Of a stretch of 64,000 nucleotides of DNA, positions 6,825-15,706 are shown in pieces. The DNA lies in NCBI GenBank assembly GCA_035550595.1, contig DASZOV010000053.1:45465-109464 (forward strand), in the 5' to 3' direction. Numbering within the stretch: the stretch's first letter is position 1; every line of letters begins with the position of its first letter. The position numbers and the translations under genes are program-made. Under the pieces are notes generated by a model that saw only the letters and a program-made list of their open reading frames with translations, was not told where the DNA came from and ran no database searches. The DNA comes from CALFMR01 sp035550595 (lineage in GTDB: Bacteria; Acidobacteriota; Vicinamibacteria; Vicinamibacterales; SCN-69-37).

Positions 6825-8455
6825 GTTTCCTTCAGCGTGTGCAGACCGGCCTGTTTCGCCACTCGGCGCGCGCCGATGGGCGCGGTCCTTTGTCGGATTT
6901 CTGGTATCAGCCGATTGGCGGCTATTCCAGTTCAGGTGTCCGCGTCACCGATCAGTCCGCACGGACGATCGCTGCGTTCTGGCAGGGCTGCCGCCTCATT
7001 AGTCAAGGGATCGGTGGCCTGTCGTGCCATCTGTATGAACGTCTCGATAGAGACCGTCGTCAGCGCGTGACTGGATCAACACCGGTTGGCAACTTGGCCT
7101 ATCGACTACGATGGCAACCAAACCAGATTCAGACGGCCTTCGGGTTCTGGGGACTTGCGGCGATGTGTACACAAGTGCGTGGCATGTTCGTTGCCGAGAA
7201 GGAGCCAGGTCCGTTCACGGGAGGATCGGACAACCTCGTTCCGATCCATCCTGATCTCGTGACGCGGAAGCGGCTGCCGAATGGCACGTTGCGCTATGAC
7301 GTGCGCGACGGCGGCGCGACGCGGCACTTGTCTCCGGATGATGTGTTCGTCATCGACGGTGCAACTGATTGGGATGGCGTGACGCCGATGGCGCTGATTC
7401 TCTCCGCGGCGCAATCGCTCGGCACGACCATCGCGGCCGACCGCTACGCGGGCCGATTCTTCAAGAGCGGGACCGCGAACGCGCTGGCGGTGATCTCGAA
7501 GGACGAACTCGGGCCGGAAGGCATCCAGAACCTGCATGCCTCGGTGACGAAATACATTAGCGGCCTCGAAAACGCCTTTGGCGTGTTGCCGCTCGAAGGT
7601 GACGTCGATATCAAGACGATTGGCGTGAGCCCGCACGACGCGCAACTCATTCTCGCGCGCCAGTTCGGTGTTGAGGATGTCGCGCGCTGGTTGAACATCC
7701 CGCTCCACATGCTGCGGTTCTCCAATGCCGGCACGGGCAGCTATGCGAGTCTCGAGGTCTTCAGCGCGGAGTTCGTGACCTATACGCTGCGGCCGATTGC
7801 GATCGCGATCGAGCAGGCCATTCAGCGCGATCTGCTGATCGATCCGTTGGACGATCGCGACTATGGCGATCCGCGTCGAGACCGCTACTTCGCCGAGTTC
7901 AACATGGATGCCTTGATGCGCGGCGACCTGACGAGCCGCTATAACGCATACCGCACGGGCATCATGAGCGGCTTTCTCCGGCGCAACGAAGCGCGCGTCA
8001 AGGAAAATCTCGACCCGGCCGATGGCCTCGATGAGTTCTTGACGCCGCTGAATATGAATGACGGCGCGCCCTCGAATCAGTTTATAGACCCGGCGCGCTC
8101 GCGCACGTCAGGCGACGGACCGACCTACGAGCGTTATCGCGCCGCCGTGCTCGCGGCGGAAGCGGCCGGGCGAATCGTGCGCAAGGAACGCGCGGCTGTT
8201 GAGAAACTGGCGAAGCAATATGCGGACGATCCAGACGAATGGGAACAGGGCCTCCGCGCGTTCTATGCCGATCATGCCGGGTTCATTTCGGAGACGCTCC
8301 GCGTCCCATATGACACCGCCCGCGAGTATTGCGGCCGTCAGGGCTGCACGCTCCTGAAGGCGGGCGTGTCGGCGCTCGATGCGCTCGATTTCAGGGCCAC
8401 TGAAGACTTGGCCGTCCTGGCGCTATCGGGCGGCTCATGGGCGGACGCCGCCTAG
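6821..8455 (+). CDS. Portal protein (HK97 family)
   Basis: 544 aa. The N-terminal pattern VTDQSARTIAAFWQGCRLIS and IGGLSCHLYER, the clip/stem region with FKSGTANALAVIS, and DIKTIGVSPHDAQLI... RQFGVEDVARWLNIPLHML with SNAGTGSYASLE identify an HK97-type portal. It forms the dodecameric ring at the capsid vertex through which DNA enters. The protein runs about 100 residues beyond the usual 400-450. The extension (from about residue 430) is helical with RKERAAVEKLAKQYADD, as in portals that carry a crown. Confidence 0.95.
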   Translation: MSFLQRVQTGLFRHSARADGRGPLSDFWYQPIGGYSSSGVRVTDQSARTIAAFWQGCRLISQGIGGLSCHLYERLDRDRRQRVTGSTPVGNLAYRLRWQPNQIQTAFGFWGLAAMCTQVRGMFVAEKEPGPFTGGSDNLVPIHPDLVTRKRLPNGTLRYDVRDGGATRHLSPDDVFVIDGATDWDGVTPMALILSAAQSLGTTIAADRYAGRFFKSGTANALAVISKDELGPEGIQNLHASVTKYISGLENAFGVLPLEGDVDIKTIGVSPHDAQLILARQFGVEDVARWLNIPLHMLRFSNAGTGSYASLEVFSAEFVTYTLRPIAIAIEQAIQRDLLIDPLDDRDYGDPRRDRYFAEFNMDALMRGDLTSRYNAYRTGIMSGFLRRNEARVKENLDPADGLDEFLTPLNMNDGAPSNQFIDPARSRTSGDGPTYERYRAAVLAAEAAGRIVRKERAAVEKLAKQYADDPDEWEQGLRAFYADHAGFISETLRVPYDTAREYCGRQGCTLLKAGVSALDALDFRATEDLAVLALSGGSWADAA

Positions 8456-8468
8456 AGGAGAGACTATC

Positions 8469-9506
8469 ATGCCAGCCTCGTATCAGCACGTGCTCCGCGC
8501 CGTCTCGGCGCATCCGTGGGCGATGACTCTGGAGAAACTCCAGGCGATCGGCGCCGTGCTCACAGCTCGCGCTTCAGGCATCAAGGCGACGCAGGAAGAG
8601 ATTCAGGCCGCACTCGGAGCCTCGGCGGCGGCTCCGGCGTCGCGCGCGGTCGGATCGGTTGCGGTCATTCCCATCTTCGGCGCGCTCTCGCATCGGATGG
8701 GCATGTTCTCCGAGTTCAGCGGCGGCACGAGCTATACGGGCGTGCGTGGCGCGCTGCGCGCGGCGCTGGCCGACCCGAACGTGTCGGCCGTCCTGCTCGA
8801 AATCGATAGCCCTGGCGGCAACGTCGACGGCCTGCCGGAACTCGCCGATGAACTCTATGCCGCGCGCGGCCAGAAGCCGATCGGCGCCATCGCGAACACG
8901 ATGGCGGCCAGTGCGGCCTACTGGCTTGGGTCGCAGGTCGACGACTTCGCCATCACGCCGAGCGGCGTGGTCGGGTCGATTGGCGTCTACATGATGCATA
9001 TCGACGAGTCGCAGATGAACGAGAAGGTCGGGCTGTCCGTGACCTACATCTCGGCCGGCGAGCACAAGATCGAGGGCAATCCTGATCAGCCGCTGTCGGA
9101 CGATGCGCGCGAGTATCTCCAGTCGCAGGTCGACGCGATTTATGGTCAGTTCATTGACGCCGTGGCGCGCGGACGCGGGGCCTCGAAGAAGGCCGTGCGC
9201 GAAACCTACGGACAGGGCCGCGTCCTGATGGCTAGCCCAGCACTCCAGGCGGGCATGGTCGACCGCATCGCGACGATCGACGAGATGGCGAGTCGCATGG
9301 CCGCTAAAGGTAAACGCGCTGGCGCTCGGGCGATTGCGGTCGGAGCCGCTGGCACCGTCGAGCCGGTCGCCGAGGCGTTGCCGGCGAGTGAGCGCGCCGA
9401 AGTTGCAGAGGCGCCGTCGACAGGGAATGAATTGACGACCCGGTCGCACGCGGACGAGGCGCTGCTGGCCTCGGCGCGCATTATCGCCGAGCAGGCCGGA
9501 GCCTGA
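8469..9506 (+). CDS. Capsid maturation protease, S49 (SppA-like) family
   Basis: 345 aa from ATG 8469 (GAGGAG 8 nt upstream). VAVIPIFGALSHR and LLEIDSPGGNVDG are the S49 core strands. The putative nucleophile is Ser148 in NTMAASAAYWL and the general base Lys200 in SAGEHKIEGNP. Phage S49 proteases cleave scaffold and capsid precursors during head maturation. The last 70 residues (Ala/Glu-rich) may act as an internal scaffold. The position between portal and capsid is canonical. Confidence 0.93.
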   Translation: MPASYQHVLRAVSAHPWAMTLEKLQAIGAVLTARASGIKATQEEIQAALGASAAAPASRAVGSVAVIPIFGALSHRMGMFSEFSGGTSYTGVRGALRAALADPNVSAVLLEIDSPGGNVDGLPELADELYAARGQKPIGAIANTMAASAAYWLGSQVDDFAITPSGVVGSIGVYMMHIDESQMNEKVGLSVTYISAGEHKIEGNPDQPLSDDAREYLQSQVDAIYGQFIDAVARGRGASKKAVRETYGQGRVLMASPALQAGMVDRIATIDEMASRMAAKGKRAGARAIAVGAAGTVEPVAEALPASERAEVAEAPSTGNELTTRSHADEALLASARIIAEQAGA

Positions 9507-9507
9507 C

Positions 9508-9747
9508 GTGCCCGCTATTATGGCCATGACGCCACATAAGCCAGGACGCCCGGCGCGCGCTCGCGATGGCGCATCGCGTCTCGACATCAAGATCCGCCTG
9601 AGCGCGGAAGAACGCGCGGCGCTGCGAGACGCTGCGGCCGAGCTTGGCGTGCCGATGTCGGCCATGGTGCGTGATGCCGTCAATGAATTCGTGGCGGACT
9701 TCAGCGAGCGGCGCGTGTTCGAGTCGCCGAGTTTCGTGGGGCACTGA
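9508..9747 (+). CDS. Small ribbon-helix-helix-like protein
   Basis: 79 aa; GTG 9508, with an in-frame ATG at 9520 as an alternative. The segment RLDIKIRLSAEERAALRDAA followed by GVPMSAMVRDAVNEFVADF fits the ribbon-helix-helix layout (one strand, two helices) seen in CopG/Arc-type DNA binders. It sits between protease and capsid genes, where a regulator is unusual; it might instead be a small head protein. The call rests on the pattern alone. Confidence 0.5.
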   Translation: MPAIMAMTPHKPGRPARARDGASRLDIKIRLSAEERAALRDAAAELGVPMSAMVRDAVNEFVADFSERRVFESPSFVGH

Positions 9748-9810
9748 TCGGAAGCCAGTCGCATACTCGTCCTGACAAGGCGCCGTAGCCGACAGCGTGA
9801 CCCGAAGGTC

Positions 9811-9939
9811 ATGCACGGCCGGCACGACGCCGCAATCTCTAAGCCGTTCCGAAGAACGCGCGCGGCGATTGCCCAGGTGGCCGCTCTCTATGTGGAGGGC
9901 TGGACGCTATGGCAATGCCACGCGCGTTTTTCTTTGTGA
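9811..9939 (+). CDS. Possible 42-aa protein before the capsid gene
   Basis: ATG 9811 to TGA 9937-9939 encodes a 42-aa peptide with the helical segment RRTRAAIAQVAALYVEGWTL. It fills much of the otherwise empty 9748-9948 gap and ends 9 nt before the capsid start. No strong SD is visible and no family was recognised. This could be a chance frame in a leader region; codon bias testing would be needed. Confidence 0.25.
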   Translation: MHGRHDAAISKPFRRTRAAIAQVAALYVEGWTLWQCHARFSL

Positions 9940-9948
9940 GGTAGGGCG

Positions 9949-11277
9949 ATGCGACTCAAGCAACTGTTGGCCAGGCAGGCCGGCATCCTGCACAAGATCC
10001 AGGAAATCGAAAAAGTGGCCGGCGACAAGACGCTGACCGACGAACAGCGGGCGGAACTCAAGGGTCTGCGCGACGAGTCCGCACGACTCGTCGAGGACAT
10101 CGCCGAGGCGCGAGCCACGGTCGAGCTCGAGCGGTCGCTGATGGCGCGACAGCCGACCGACGCGAATCAGCTCGAAGTCGAGCGGCAGGCGCGTAACGAG
10201 ACAGGCCACATTGAAATGGGCGCAGATCGGGCCGCGCTCGATCCCACTGCCGGCTTTCGGTCCTTCGCCGACTTCGCGCGAGCCGTGCGCGGCGCTTGCT
10301 CGCCGATGGGCGGCCGCGACGAGCGGCTGACGCGCGGTATCTATGCCGCGCCGACCAATTATCAGTCGGAGACCGGAACGGCGGGCGAAGGCTATGCCGT
10401 GCCCGCGCAGTATCGCGATGAGTTGTTTCAGTTGGCGTTCCCCGGCGACGACCTGGTGTCTGCGCTGAATCCCGAGCCGACCGACAGCAACGCTGTCGAC
10501 TTCGACGCCGACGAGACTACGCCGTGGGGCGCGACGGGCGTACAGGCGAAATGGCGCAGTGAAGCGACGCAGATGGCCGCGAGCAAGGGCGACACGAAGC
10601 TGCGGACGCTGCGCCTGCAGGAACTCTATGCCTTCGTCACCGCGTCAGAGGAGTTGCTGGCCGATGCGCCGCGCCTCCAGAATCGGCTGCTCCAGAAATC
10701 GGCTGATGCGATCCGATACAAGGCGTCTGAGGCCCTCGTCAACGGCACTGGCGCCGGCCAGCCGCTCGGCTGGATGAAATCTGCCGCGCTCGTCACGATC
10801 AGCAAGGAATCGGGCCAGACGGCAGGGACGATCGTCGCGGCGAACGTGCTGAAGATGTACTCGCGGCTGCTGGCCGACGGCGGGTCTCCGTTCTGGCTGG
10901 TGAATCGAGACGCGCTGCCGCAGATCGCGCTCATGACGATCGGCAATCAGCCGATTTGGACGCCGCCCGTCTCCGGCATGAAGGAGGCACCGAACGGCAT
11001 GCTTCTGGGGCTGCCGATTCGCTATTCCGAGCATGCCGAGACCTGCGGCACGAAGGGCGACATCCAGCTCATCAACCCGATCGGCTACTACGCCGCGGTG
11101 AAGCGTGGCGAGGGCATGCAGGTGGCCTCGTCGATCCATCTCTACTTCGATTACGGCCTCCAGGCGTTCCGCTCCATGTTCCGGCTCGGCGGTCAGCCGT
11201 TCCTGAGCGCGGCGGTGAGCCCGGCGAAGGGCAGCAGCACGAAATCGCACTTCGTCGTCATCGAGACGCGCTCGTAG
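9949..11277 (+). CDS. Major capsid protein (HK97 fold)
   Basis: 442 aa. Residues 1-70 are a charged coiled coil (ILHKIQEIEKVAGDK, ELKGLRDESARLVEDIAEAR) like the HK97 delta/scaffold domain. The fold proper contains GYAVPAQYRDELFQLAFPGD, the E-loop region AKWRSEATQMAASKGD, the spine-helix region LRLQELYAFVTASEELLADA and GLPIRYSEHAE near the end. It builds the icosahedral shell. The protease upstream suggests the delta domain is removed on maturation; the cleavage site is not identifiable by eye. Confidence 0.94.
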   Translation: MRLKQLLARQAGILHKIQEIEKVAGDKTLTDEQRAELKGLRDESARLVEDIAEARATVELERSLMARQPTDANQLEVERQARNETGHIEMGADRAALDPTAGFRSFADFARAVRGACSPMGGRDERLTRGIYAAPTNYQSETGTAGEGYAVPAQYRDELFQLAFPGDDLVSALNPEPTDSNAVDFDADETTPWGATGVQAKWRSEATQMAASKGDTKLRTLRLQELYAFVTASEELLADAPRLQNRLLQKSADAIRYKASEALVNGTGAGQPLGWMKSAALVTISKESGQTAGTIVAANVLKMYSRLLADGGSPFWLVNRDALPQIALMTIGNQPIWTPPVSGMKEAPNGMLLGLPIRYSEHAETCGTKGDIQLINPIGYYAAVKRGEGMQVASSIHLYFDYGLQAFRSMFRLGGQPFLSAAVSPAKGSSTKSHFVVIETRS

Positions 11278-11304
11278 GCGCCGAACTTCAGAGGAGTCAC
11301 GATC

Positions 11305-11739
11305 ATGAGCTTTCCGAACATTCGTCCGAGTGATCGACTCGTCCTGCGAGGCGTGATCGATCCGGATGCGAACACGGCCGCGACCTACACGACCGGTTGG
11401 GTCAGTCTTGCCGACTTCGGCGCCGTGATGGCGATTGTCTTCGCGGGCGATCTGGGGTCGAGCGCGACGATCGACGCGAAGATCGAGCAGGCCAAGGATG
11501 CGAGCGCGACCGGCTCCAAGGACCTGACCGGCAAGGCGATCACGACCCTGACCGACAGCAACGTGCAGGCCATCATCAACGTGCGCGGTGAAGACCTGGA
11601 CGTCGCGAATGGCTACACGCACGTGCGCCTGTCGATGACGGTCGGCACGGCCACGAGTGACAGCGGCGCGGCCATCTTCGGTGTCGATGCGCGCTACGCG
11701 CCGGCTGACGCAGCGGATACGGTCAGCGAGGTCGTCTAG
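11305..11739 (+). CDS. Putative head decoration or minor head protein
   Basis: 144 aa with a good SD (GAGGAG) before ATG 11305. It is beta-rich: YTTGWVSLADFGAVMAIVFAGD, ATIDAKIEQAKDAS, TDSNVQAIINVRGEDL and YTHVRLSMTV. No catalytic motif. A beta-sandwich protein encoded directly after the capsid gene is often a head decoration or completion protein in HK97-like phages; that is inference from position and composition. Confidence 0.5.
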   Translation: MSFPNIRPSDRLVLRGVIDPDANTAATYTTGWVSLADFGAVMAIVFAGDLGSSATIDAKIEQAKDASATGSKDLTGKAITTLTDSNVQAIINVRGEDLDVANGYTHVRLSMTVGTATSDSGAAIFGVDARYAPADAADTVSEVV

Positions 11740-11762
11740 GGAGTTCGCTGGACGTCTCTGTC

Positions 11763-12731
11763 ATGCCGCTCTCGCTCATCACCGGCCCGACCGTTGAGCC
11801 GCTGACGATCGCCGACGCCATCGCGCACCTGCGGATCGATGCACCAGAACAGGAGCCCTCGCCAGCGACCGCGCCTCTCGTGGTATTGGCCGGCGCGGCG
11901 GGGCTCGTCACGCCTGGCGCGCATCGGCTCGCGGTGACGTTCGTCGACAGCGACGGCGGCGAGACGACGCCGAGCCCACGGTCAATCGTCGTGCAGGTGG
12001 ACAGCAGCGCGAACGCGCAAGTTGCCGTCTCGGCCATCCCGATCGGCGGCAGCCGGATCGTGGCGCGCGGGCTCTACATGACGCAGGCGGACGGCGATGC
12101 GCTCTTTCTCGCCGTGACGATCGCGAACAACACCGCGACGACGGCCACGGTAAATCTGGCCGACGCCGATCTGGGCGCGGAAACGCCGAGCGTTAACACG
12201 ACACAGGACGGCACGCTGACGGCCGCGATTCGTGACGCGCGGGAATGGGGCGAGTCGATTACGGGAAGACAATTTCTCCAGGCCGACTATTGCCAGACGC
12301 AATCACGATTCCCGTCGTGCGGGCCGATCGTGCTGCCGAGGCCGCCGCTCATGAGCGTGACCGCGATCGAATACCTCGACACGAGCGGCACGCTGCAGAC
12401 GCTTGATCCGAGCGTCTATGTTGTGACGGCCCCGGCCGGCGGGGCGTGCCGAGCGGGGCAAATCGATCTGGCCTACGGGCAGGTCTGGCCTGACACGCTG
12501 CCACAGGTCGACGCGGTGCGCATCACGTTCCGCGCGGGCTATGGCGCGACGGCCTCGACCGTGCCAGGCCCGATTGTTCGCGCGATTCGGTTGGCGATGG
12601 GCACGTTCTACGAACAGCGGGAAAACGACGTGCTCGACAAGACCGTCACGGCGCTGCCGTCGATCTCGCTCGCGGCACAGCGCCTGCTCCGGCCGTACTG
12701 GTGGCGGCCTGAGCAGCGGGAGGCGGCGTGA
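11763..12731 (+). CDS. Head-tail connector (gp6-like) with inserted beta-sandwich domain
   Basis: 322 aa. Residues 1-34 (PLTIADAIAHLRIDAPEQE) and about 147-322 (LTAAIRDAREWGESITGRQFL, IVLPRPPLMSVTAIEYLD, AVRITFRAGYG, PIVRAIRLAMGTFYEQRE) together form a standard gp6-like connector of about 190 residues. Between them, residues 35-146 are a separate beta-rich module (HRLAVTFVDSDGGETTPSP, VSAIPIGGSRIVARGLYMTQ, FLAVTIANNTATTATV) like the Ig/fibronectin-type modules of phage tail proteins. The connector joins portal to tail; the insertion could decorate the neck. Confidence 0.85.
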   Translation: MPLSLITGPTVEPLTIADAIAHLRIDAPEQEPSPATAPLVVLAGAAGLVTPGAHRLAVTFVDSDGGETTPSPRSIVVQVDSSANAQVAVSAIPIGGSRIVARGLYMTQADGDALFLAVTIANNTATTATVNLADADLGAETPSVNTTQDGTLTAAIRDAREWGESITGRQFLQADYCQTQSRFPSCGPIVLPRPPLMSVTAIEYLDTSGTLQTLDPSVYVVTAPAGGACRAGQIDLAYGQVWPDTLPQVDAVRITFRAGYGATASTVPGPIVRAIRLAMGTFYEQRENDVLDKTVTALPSISLAAQRLLRPYWWRPEQREAA

Positions 12732-13060
12732 GAGCGGGTCGCCTGCGGAACCGCGTGGCCATTCTTCGCGCCACGCTCACGAATGACGGCCGCGGCGGCC
12801 AGTCGCGCGCCTGGTCGCAAGTCGCAACGGTCTCAGGCGAGATTCTGCCCATGTCCGCGCGCGAGCAGGAATTGGCGCAGCGAATCGTGGCGAGCGTGAC
12901 GCATCACTACACGGTGCGCTATTCGCCGGCCACGTCCAGCCTGACGCCGAAGGAGACGCGACTCTGGTGTGGCGGCAAGACGTATGAGATCGCCAGTGTC
13001 ATCGACGAGGACGCGCGACATCGCGTGCTGAGCGGTGACGCGATCGAGGTGGCGGCATGA
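12728..13060 (+). CDS. Head-tail adaptor (SPP1 gp16-like joining protein)
   Basis: 110 aa with a GTG start overlapping the previous stop. The order RAGRLRNRVAILRA, GRGGQSRAWSQVATVSGEILPM, ITHHY-like VASVTHHYTVRYSP and WCGGKTYEIASVIDED is characteristic of the small beta-barrel head-tail joining family (stopper). It seals the connector after packaging. Length and position are normal. Confidence 0.87.
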   Translation: MRAGRLRNRVAILRATLTNDGRGGQSRAWSQVATVSGEILPMSAREQELAQRIVASVTHHYTVRYSPATSSLTPKETRLWCGGKTYEIASVIDEDARHRVLSGDAIEVAA

Positions 13061-13509
13061 CGACCTCGATGGAGGATCTGCTCCAGACCGTCGCGCTCGG
13101 GCCGGTCTCGGCGGGGATTTATGCCGCCCTGAACGTGCCGCGCCTGACGAGTCTCGCGACGGGTGGGATTTGGACGGACGTTCCGCAGGGCGCGACGTAT
13201 CCGGCCGTGCTGTTCGACGTGACCGAGACGCAGCAGCTCGGCGGATTCGGCACGAAGCCGGGCGTTGGGATGTTGCCTGAAATCGCGCTGCGCATCCATG
13301 TCTACAGCCAGTACGCCGGCTTCGACGAGGCGCATCGGATTCTGTCCGTCGTCAAGTCGCTGCTGGCGGATGCGCCCGATGTCGACGGCTGGTCGAGCTG
13401 GGCCATCTTCTGGGATGACGTGATTCCGCTCGCCGATGAGGTCGTCGCTGGCGTGAAGGTCAAGGAACTCGTGGCGAATGCCCGGCTCTTCGTGGAGGCG
13501 CAGTCGTGA
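13057..13509 (+). CDS. Tail completion/terminator protein (DUF3168-like)
   Basis: 150 aa with start overlapping the adaptor stop (ATGA). It has an N-terminal helix with GPVSAGIYAALNV, then YPAVLFDVTETQQLGGFGTK, LRIHVYSQYAGFDEAHRILSVV and a final strand VKELVANARLFVEAQS. This matches tail-terminator-like proteins that cap the tail tube and join it to the head. No unusual feature. Confidence 0.72.
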   Translation: MTTSMEDLLQTVALGPVSAGIYAALNVPRLTSLATGGIWTDVPQGATYPAVLFDVTETQQLGGFGTKPGVGMLPEIALRIHVYSQYAGFDEAHRILSVVKSLLADAPDVDGWSSWAIFWDDVIPLADEVVAGVKVKELVANARLFVEAQS

Positions 13510-13685
13510 GCGAGCCGCAATTGCTCGGCCCGAACGGCCAGCCGCTCCCGTCTCGAGCGAAGCCAACGCGCTGCCCGAACTGCGGCGCTAGTCCTGACAA
13601 GCGCGTGCTCTCCGGTGGCTTTGGCGAGCCGCACGACGTGTGTTCGCGCTGCGGGATGGAGTTCAAGGAAAGGACGCTGCCATGA
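13506..13685 (+). CDS. 59-aa zinc-ribbon protein
   Basis: GTG 13506 overlaps the previous stop (GTGA), and the TGA at 13683-13685 overlaps the next ATG (13682). Two CxxC pairs are visible: CPNC near residue 23 and CSRC near residue 47, separated by about 20 residues, so it likely binds one zinc. The overlapping starts on both sides argue that it is a real gene. Similar small zinc ribbons occur in other phage morphogenesis operons; the role is unknown. Confidence 0.65.
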   Translation: MSEPQLLGPNGQPLPSRAKPTRCPNCGASPDKRVLSGGFGEPHDVCSRCGMEFKERTLP

Positions 13686-13912
13686 CGCCGAACGGGTCGG
13701 ACTATCGCGTCAAGGCCGAGCATCCGCGTCGGCCGGGCCAGTCGCTGCGCATCACGAATAGGCACGGCAGCCTCATCGCGGTCTCGGGCGATCGGTGCGA
13801 CAAGGTTGCGCCGGATCTGCTCGCGTCGATGATCGCGAATGGCTACGTGGAGCGCGTGGAGCCTGTGCCGATGAAGCGTCAGGTGACGGCTGACGAGAAA
13901 GGCGGCGACTGA
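13682..13912 (+). CDS. Small tail-module protein of unknown function
   Basis: 76 aa with ATGA overlap at its start and TGATG overlap at its end. The segment DKVAPDLLASMIANGYVERV resembles the short C-terminal helix-hairpin of small phage head-tail proteins, but no family can be named. Its position between the tail terminator and the tail tube genes suggests a tail-assembly accessory. Confidence 0.5.
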   Translation: MTPNGSDYRVKAEHPRRPGQSLRITNRHGSLIAVSGDRCDKVAPDLLASMIANGYVERVEPVPMKRQVTADEKGGD

Positions 13913-14901
13913 TGGGCGCTGGAAAATTCGGCTCGCAGTCGGTCGTGTACTGCGTCGACGGCTACGACATGCTCGCGACGAAGGCGAAGAACCTGACGCA
14001 CAAGATCGCGTCAGCCACCGAACGCACGGACGGCCTCGGCGATGGCGCCGAAGCGAACGGTCCGGTCGGCATGGTCACGCTGACGCTGACGCAGGGCGGC
14101 GGATTCTTCGACACGTCGGCGAACAACGCGCACGTGGCGCTCGGTGGCGGTCTGCCGTCAGGACCGCAATCGACGCCGCGTCTCGTGCTCGTCGGCTTCG
14201 CCGGCAACGACGTCGGCCAGCCGATCTATGGCATCGATGGCATGTTTCAGCAGACCTATCAGGTCGATGCCGCGATTGGCGCGCTGACGAAGGCGAACGC
14301 GGAATACATCGTCAAGGGCGCGCTCGACACGGCCGTGATTCTTCAGCCGCTCGCCGCGAAAACAGCCGACTGGAACACGAAGACCGACGGCGACGAGGTG
14401 GATTACGCGAGCGACACGACGCAGCGCGTGATGCCGATCACGTCGAACTCGGCCGCGAGTCCATCAGTCGTCACGACGCCAATCCCGCATGGGCTCGCGA
14501 CGGGCGACAAGATTCTAATCTCCGGCGTCTCTGGTTCGGACGCGGATATCAACGGCGAGCAGACCGTCACGGTCATCAGTGACCTGACGTTCTCTGTCGC
14601 GGTCGACGCGTCGACGCATGCCGGCACTGGTGGATCGTTCGTGCGCACAAACTCGGCGAATGGCGCGGCCGGCTATTTGATGGTCAAAGCGATGACCGGC
14701 ATCACCTCGGCCACCGTTAAGATCCGCGACTCGGCCGACAACACGACCTACGCCGACCTCATCACCTTCACGGCGGTGACGGCCGCGCCGGCGAAAGAGC
14801 GCAAGACCGTGGCTGGCCAGGTCGACCGATTTTTGAGCGTTGACGGCGACGTTACCGGCACGGGATCGATCACGCCGATCGTGGCGCTGGCGAGGCTCTG
14901 A
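13912..14901 (+). CDS. Major tail (tube) protein with inserted FCCH/Ig-like module
   Basis: 329 aa. Starts GAGKFGSQSVVYCVDGYDM and contains ERTDGLGDGAEANGPVGMVTLTLTQGGGFFD, the pattern of tail tube proteins. Residues about 174-246 (PHGLATGDKILISGVSGSD ... INGEQTVTVISDLTF) are a distinct beta-module of the kind inserted into many tail and fibre proteins (E1 FCCH-like). The C-terminal part (ATVKIRDSADNTTYADL) may be a further Ig-like domain. It probably forms or decorates the tail tube. Confidence 0.68.
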   Translation: MGAGKFGSQSVVYCVDGYDMLATKAKNLTHKIASATERTDGLGDGAEANGPVGMVTLTLTQGGGFFDTSANNAHVALGGGLPSGPQSTPRLVLVGFAGNDVGQPIYGIDGMFQQTYQVDAAIGALTKANAEYIVKGALDTAVILQPLAAKTADWNTKTDGDEVDYASDTTQRVMPITSNSAASPSVVTTPIPHGLATGDKILISGVSGSDADINGEQTVTVISDLTFSVAVDASTHAGTGGSFVRTNSANGAAGYLMVKAMTGITSATVKIRDSADNTTYADLITFTAVTAAPAKERKTVAGQVDRFLSVDGDVTGTGSITPIVALARL

Positions 14902-15107
14902 TGACGGACGCGCGACTCGCCGACGTGACCGTCGCCATCAACGCGATGGAGCGCGACATCCGACGCTATCGGACCGGCGCGCTAGAGGCCGACGAGCATC
15001 GGCACAGTCAGGACGCCTTGCGGCATCTCGTCGCGGTGCGTCGAACGATGGAGCAATGGATTACGGCGCGTGCGATGCGCGCGTCTCGACAGGCGCGCGC
15101 AGTCTAG
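14901..15107 (+). CDS. Small helical protein between two tail-tube-like genes
   Basis: 68 aa, start overlapping the previous stop (TGATG). Entirely helical and basic, with LADVTVAINAMERDIRRYRTGALE and LRHLVAVRRTMEQWITARAM. No family recognised. It separates the two genes that look like tail tube proteins and might be a small chaperone. Confidence 0.45.
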   Translation: MTDARLADVTVAINAMERDIRRYRTGALEADEHRHSQDALRHLVAVRRTMEQWITARAMRASRQARAV

Positions 15108-15205
15108 GCGCGCGACATCTTCGGCACTGAAGCCCGCCACGCCCGGTTCGCCGCGCTGGCCGCCTTCGATTTCACCCGCGCTCGGCGGGAGAAGGCGGCA
15201 CGGCC

Positions 15206-15634
15206 ATGGCGGCAGGCAAATTCGGATCGAGTTCGGTCGAGATCCATCTCGATGACGGCCCGGGCGGGACGCTGCGGGACATCACGGCTTATGTGACCTC
15301 CATCGGCGGGGTCAAGGTCTCGCAGATCACCGAGAAGAGCAATCCCTTCGGCACCTCGCACGAGGAAAACACGCCGGTCGGGATGCAACACGTCGACGAC
15401 ATCACCATCGAGGGCTATTACGACACGACGGCGACGACAGGCCCGCATGTCGTCATGGGCACGCCCGACGACGATCCGCAGGACGCGACGCGCACGTTCA
15501 CGTTCTCGCCCGGTGATTCGAAGACCTTCACGATGGAGTGCCGGCTCGTCGACTACTCCGTCATCGCGACGAATGGCAACCTCACGAAATACCAGTCGAC
15601 GATCCGGCAGGCCGGCGCCGGAGCCTGGGCGTAG
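15206..15634 (+). CDS. Second tail-tube-like protein
   Basis: 142 aa beginning MAAGKFGSSSVEIHLDDGPGG, then ITAYVTSIGGVKVSQITEKSN, FGTSHEENTPVGM, DDITIEGYYDTTATTGPHVVMG and FTMECRLVDYSVIAT. The strand order resembles single-domain siphophage tail tube proteins. It shares the leader (A/G)AGKFGS with the larger protein at 13912-14901. Because it is the copy next to the tail assembly chaperone genes, this may be the true tube subunit and the other a decorated variant. Confidence 0.6.
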   Translation: MAAGKFGSSSVEIHLDDGPGGTLRDITAYVTSIGGVKVSQITEKSNPFGTSHEENTPVGMQHVDDITIEGYYDTTATTGPHVVMGTPDDDPQDATRTFTFSPGDSKTFTMECRLVDYSVIATNGNLTKYQSTIRQAGAGAWA

Positions 15635-15706
15635 AGCAACGGAATCAGCAGCCCGCGCCCCGTGCGGCGTGACGCCCCACGGATCGCGAGGCTCCTGGAG
15701 GACACG

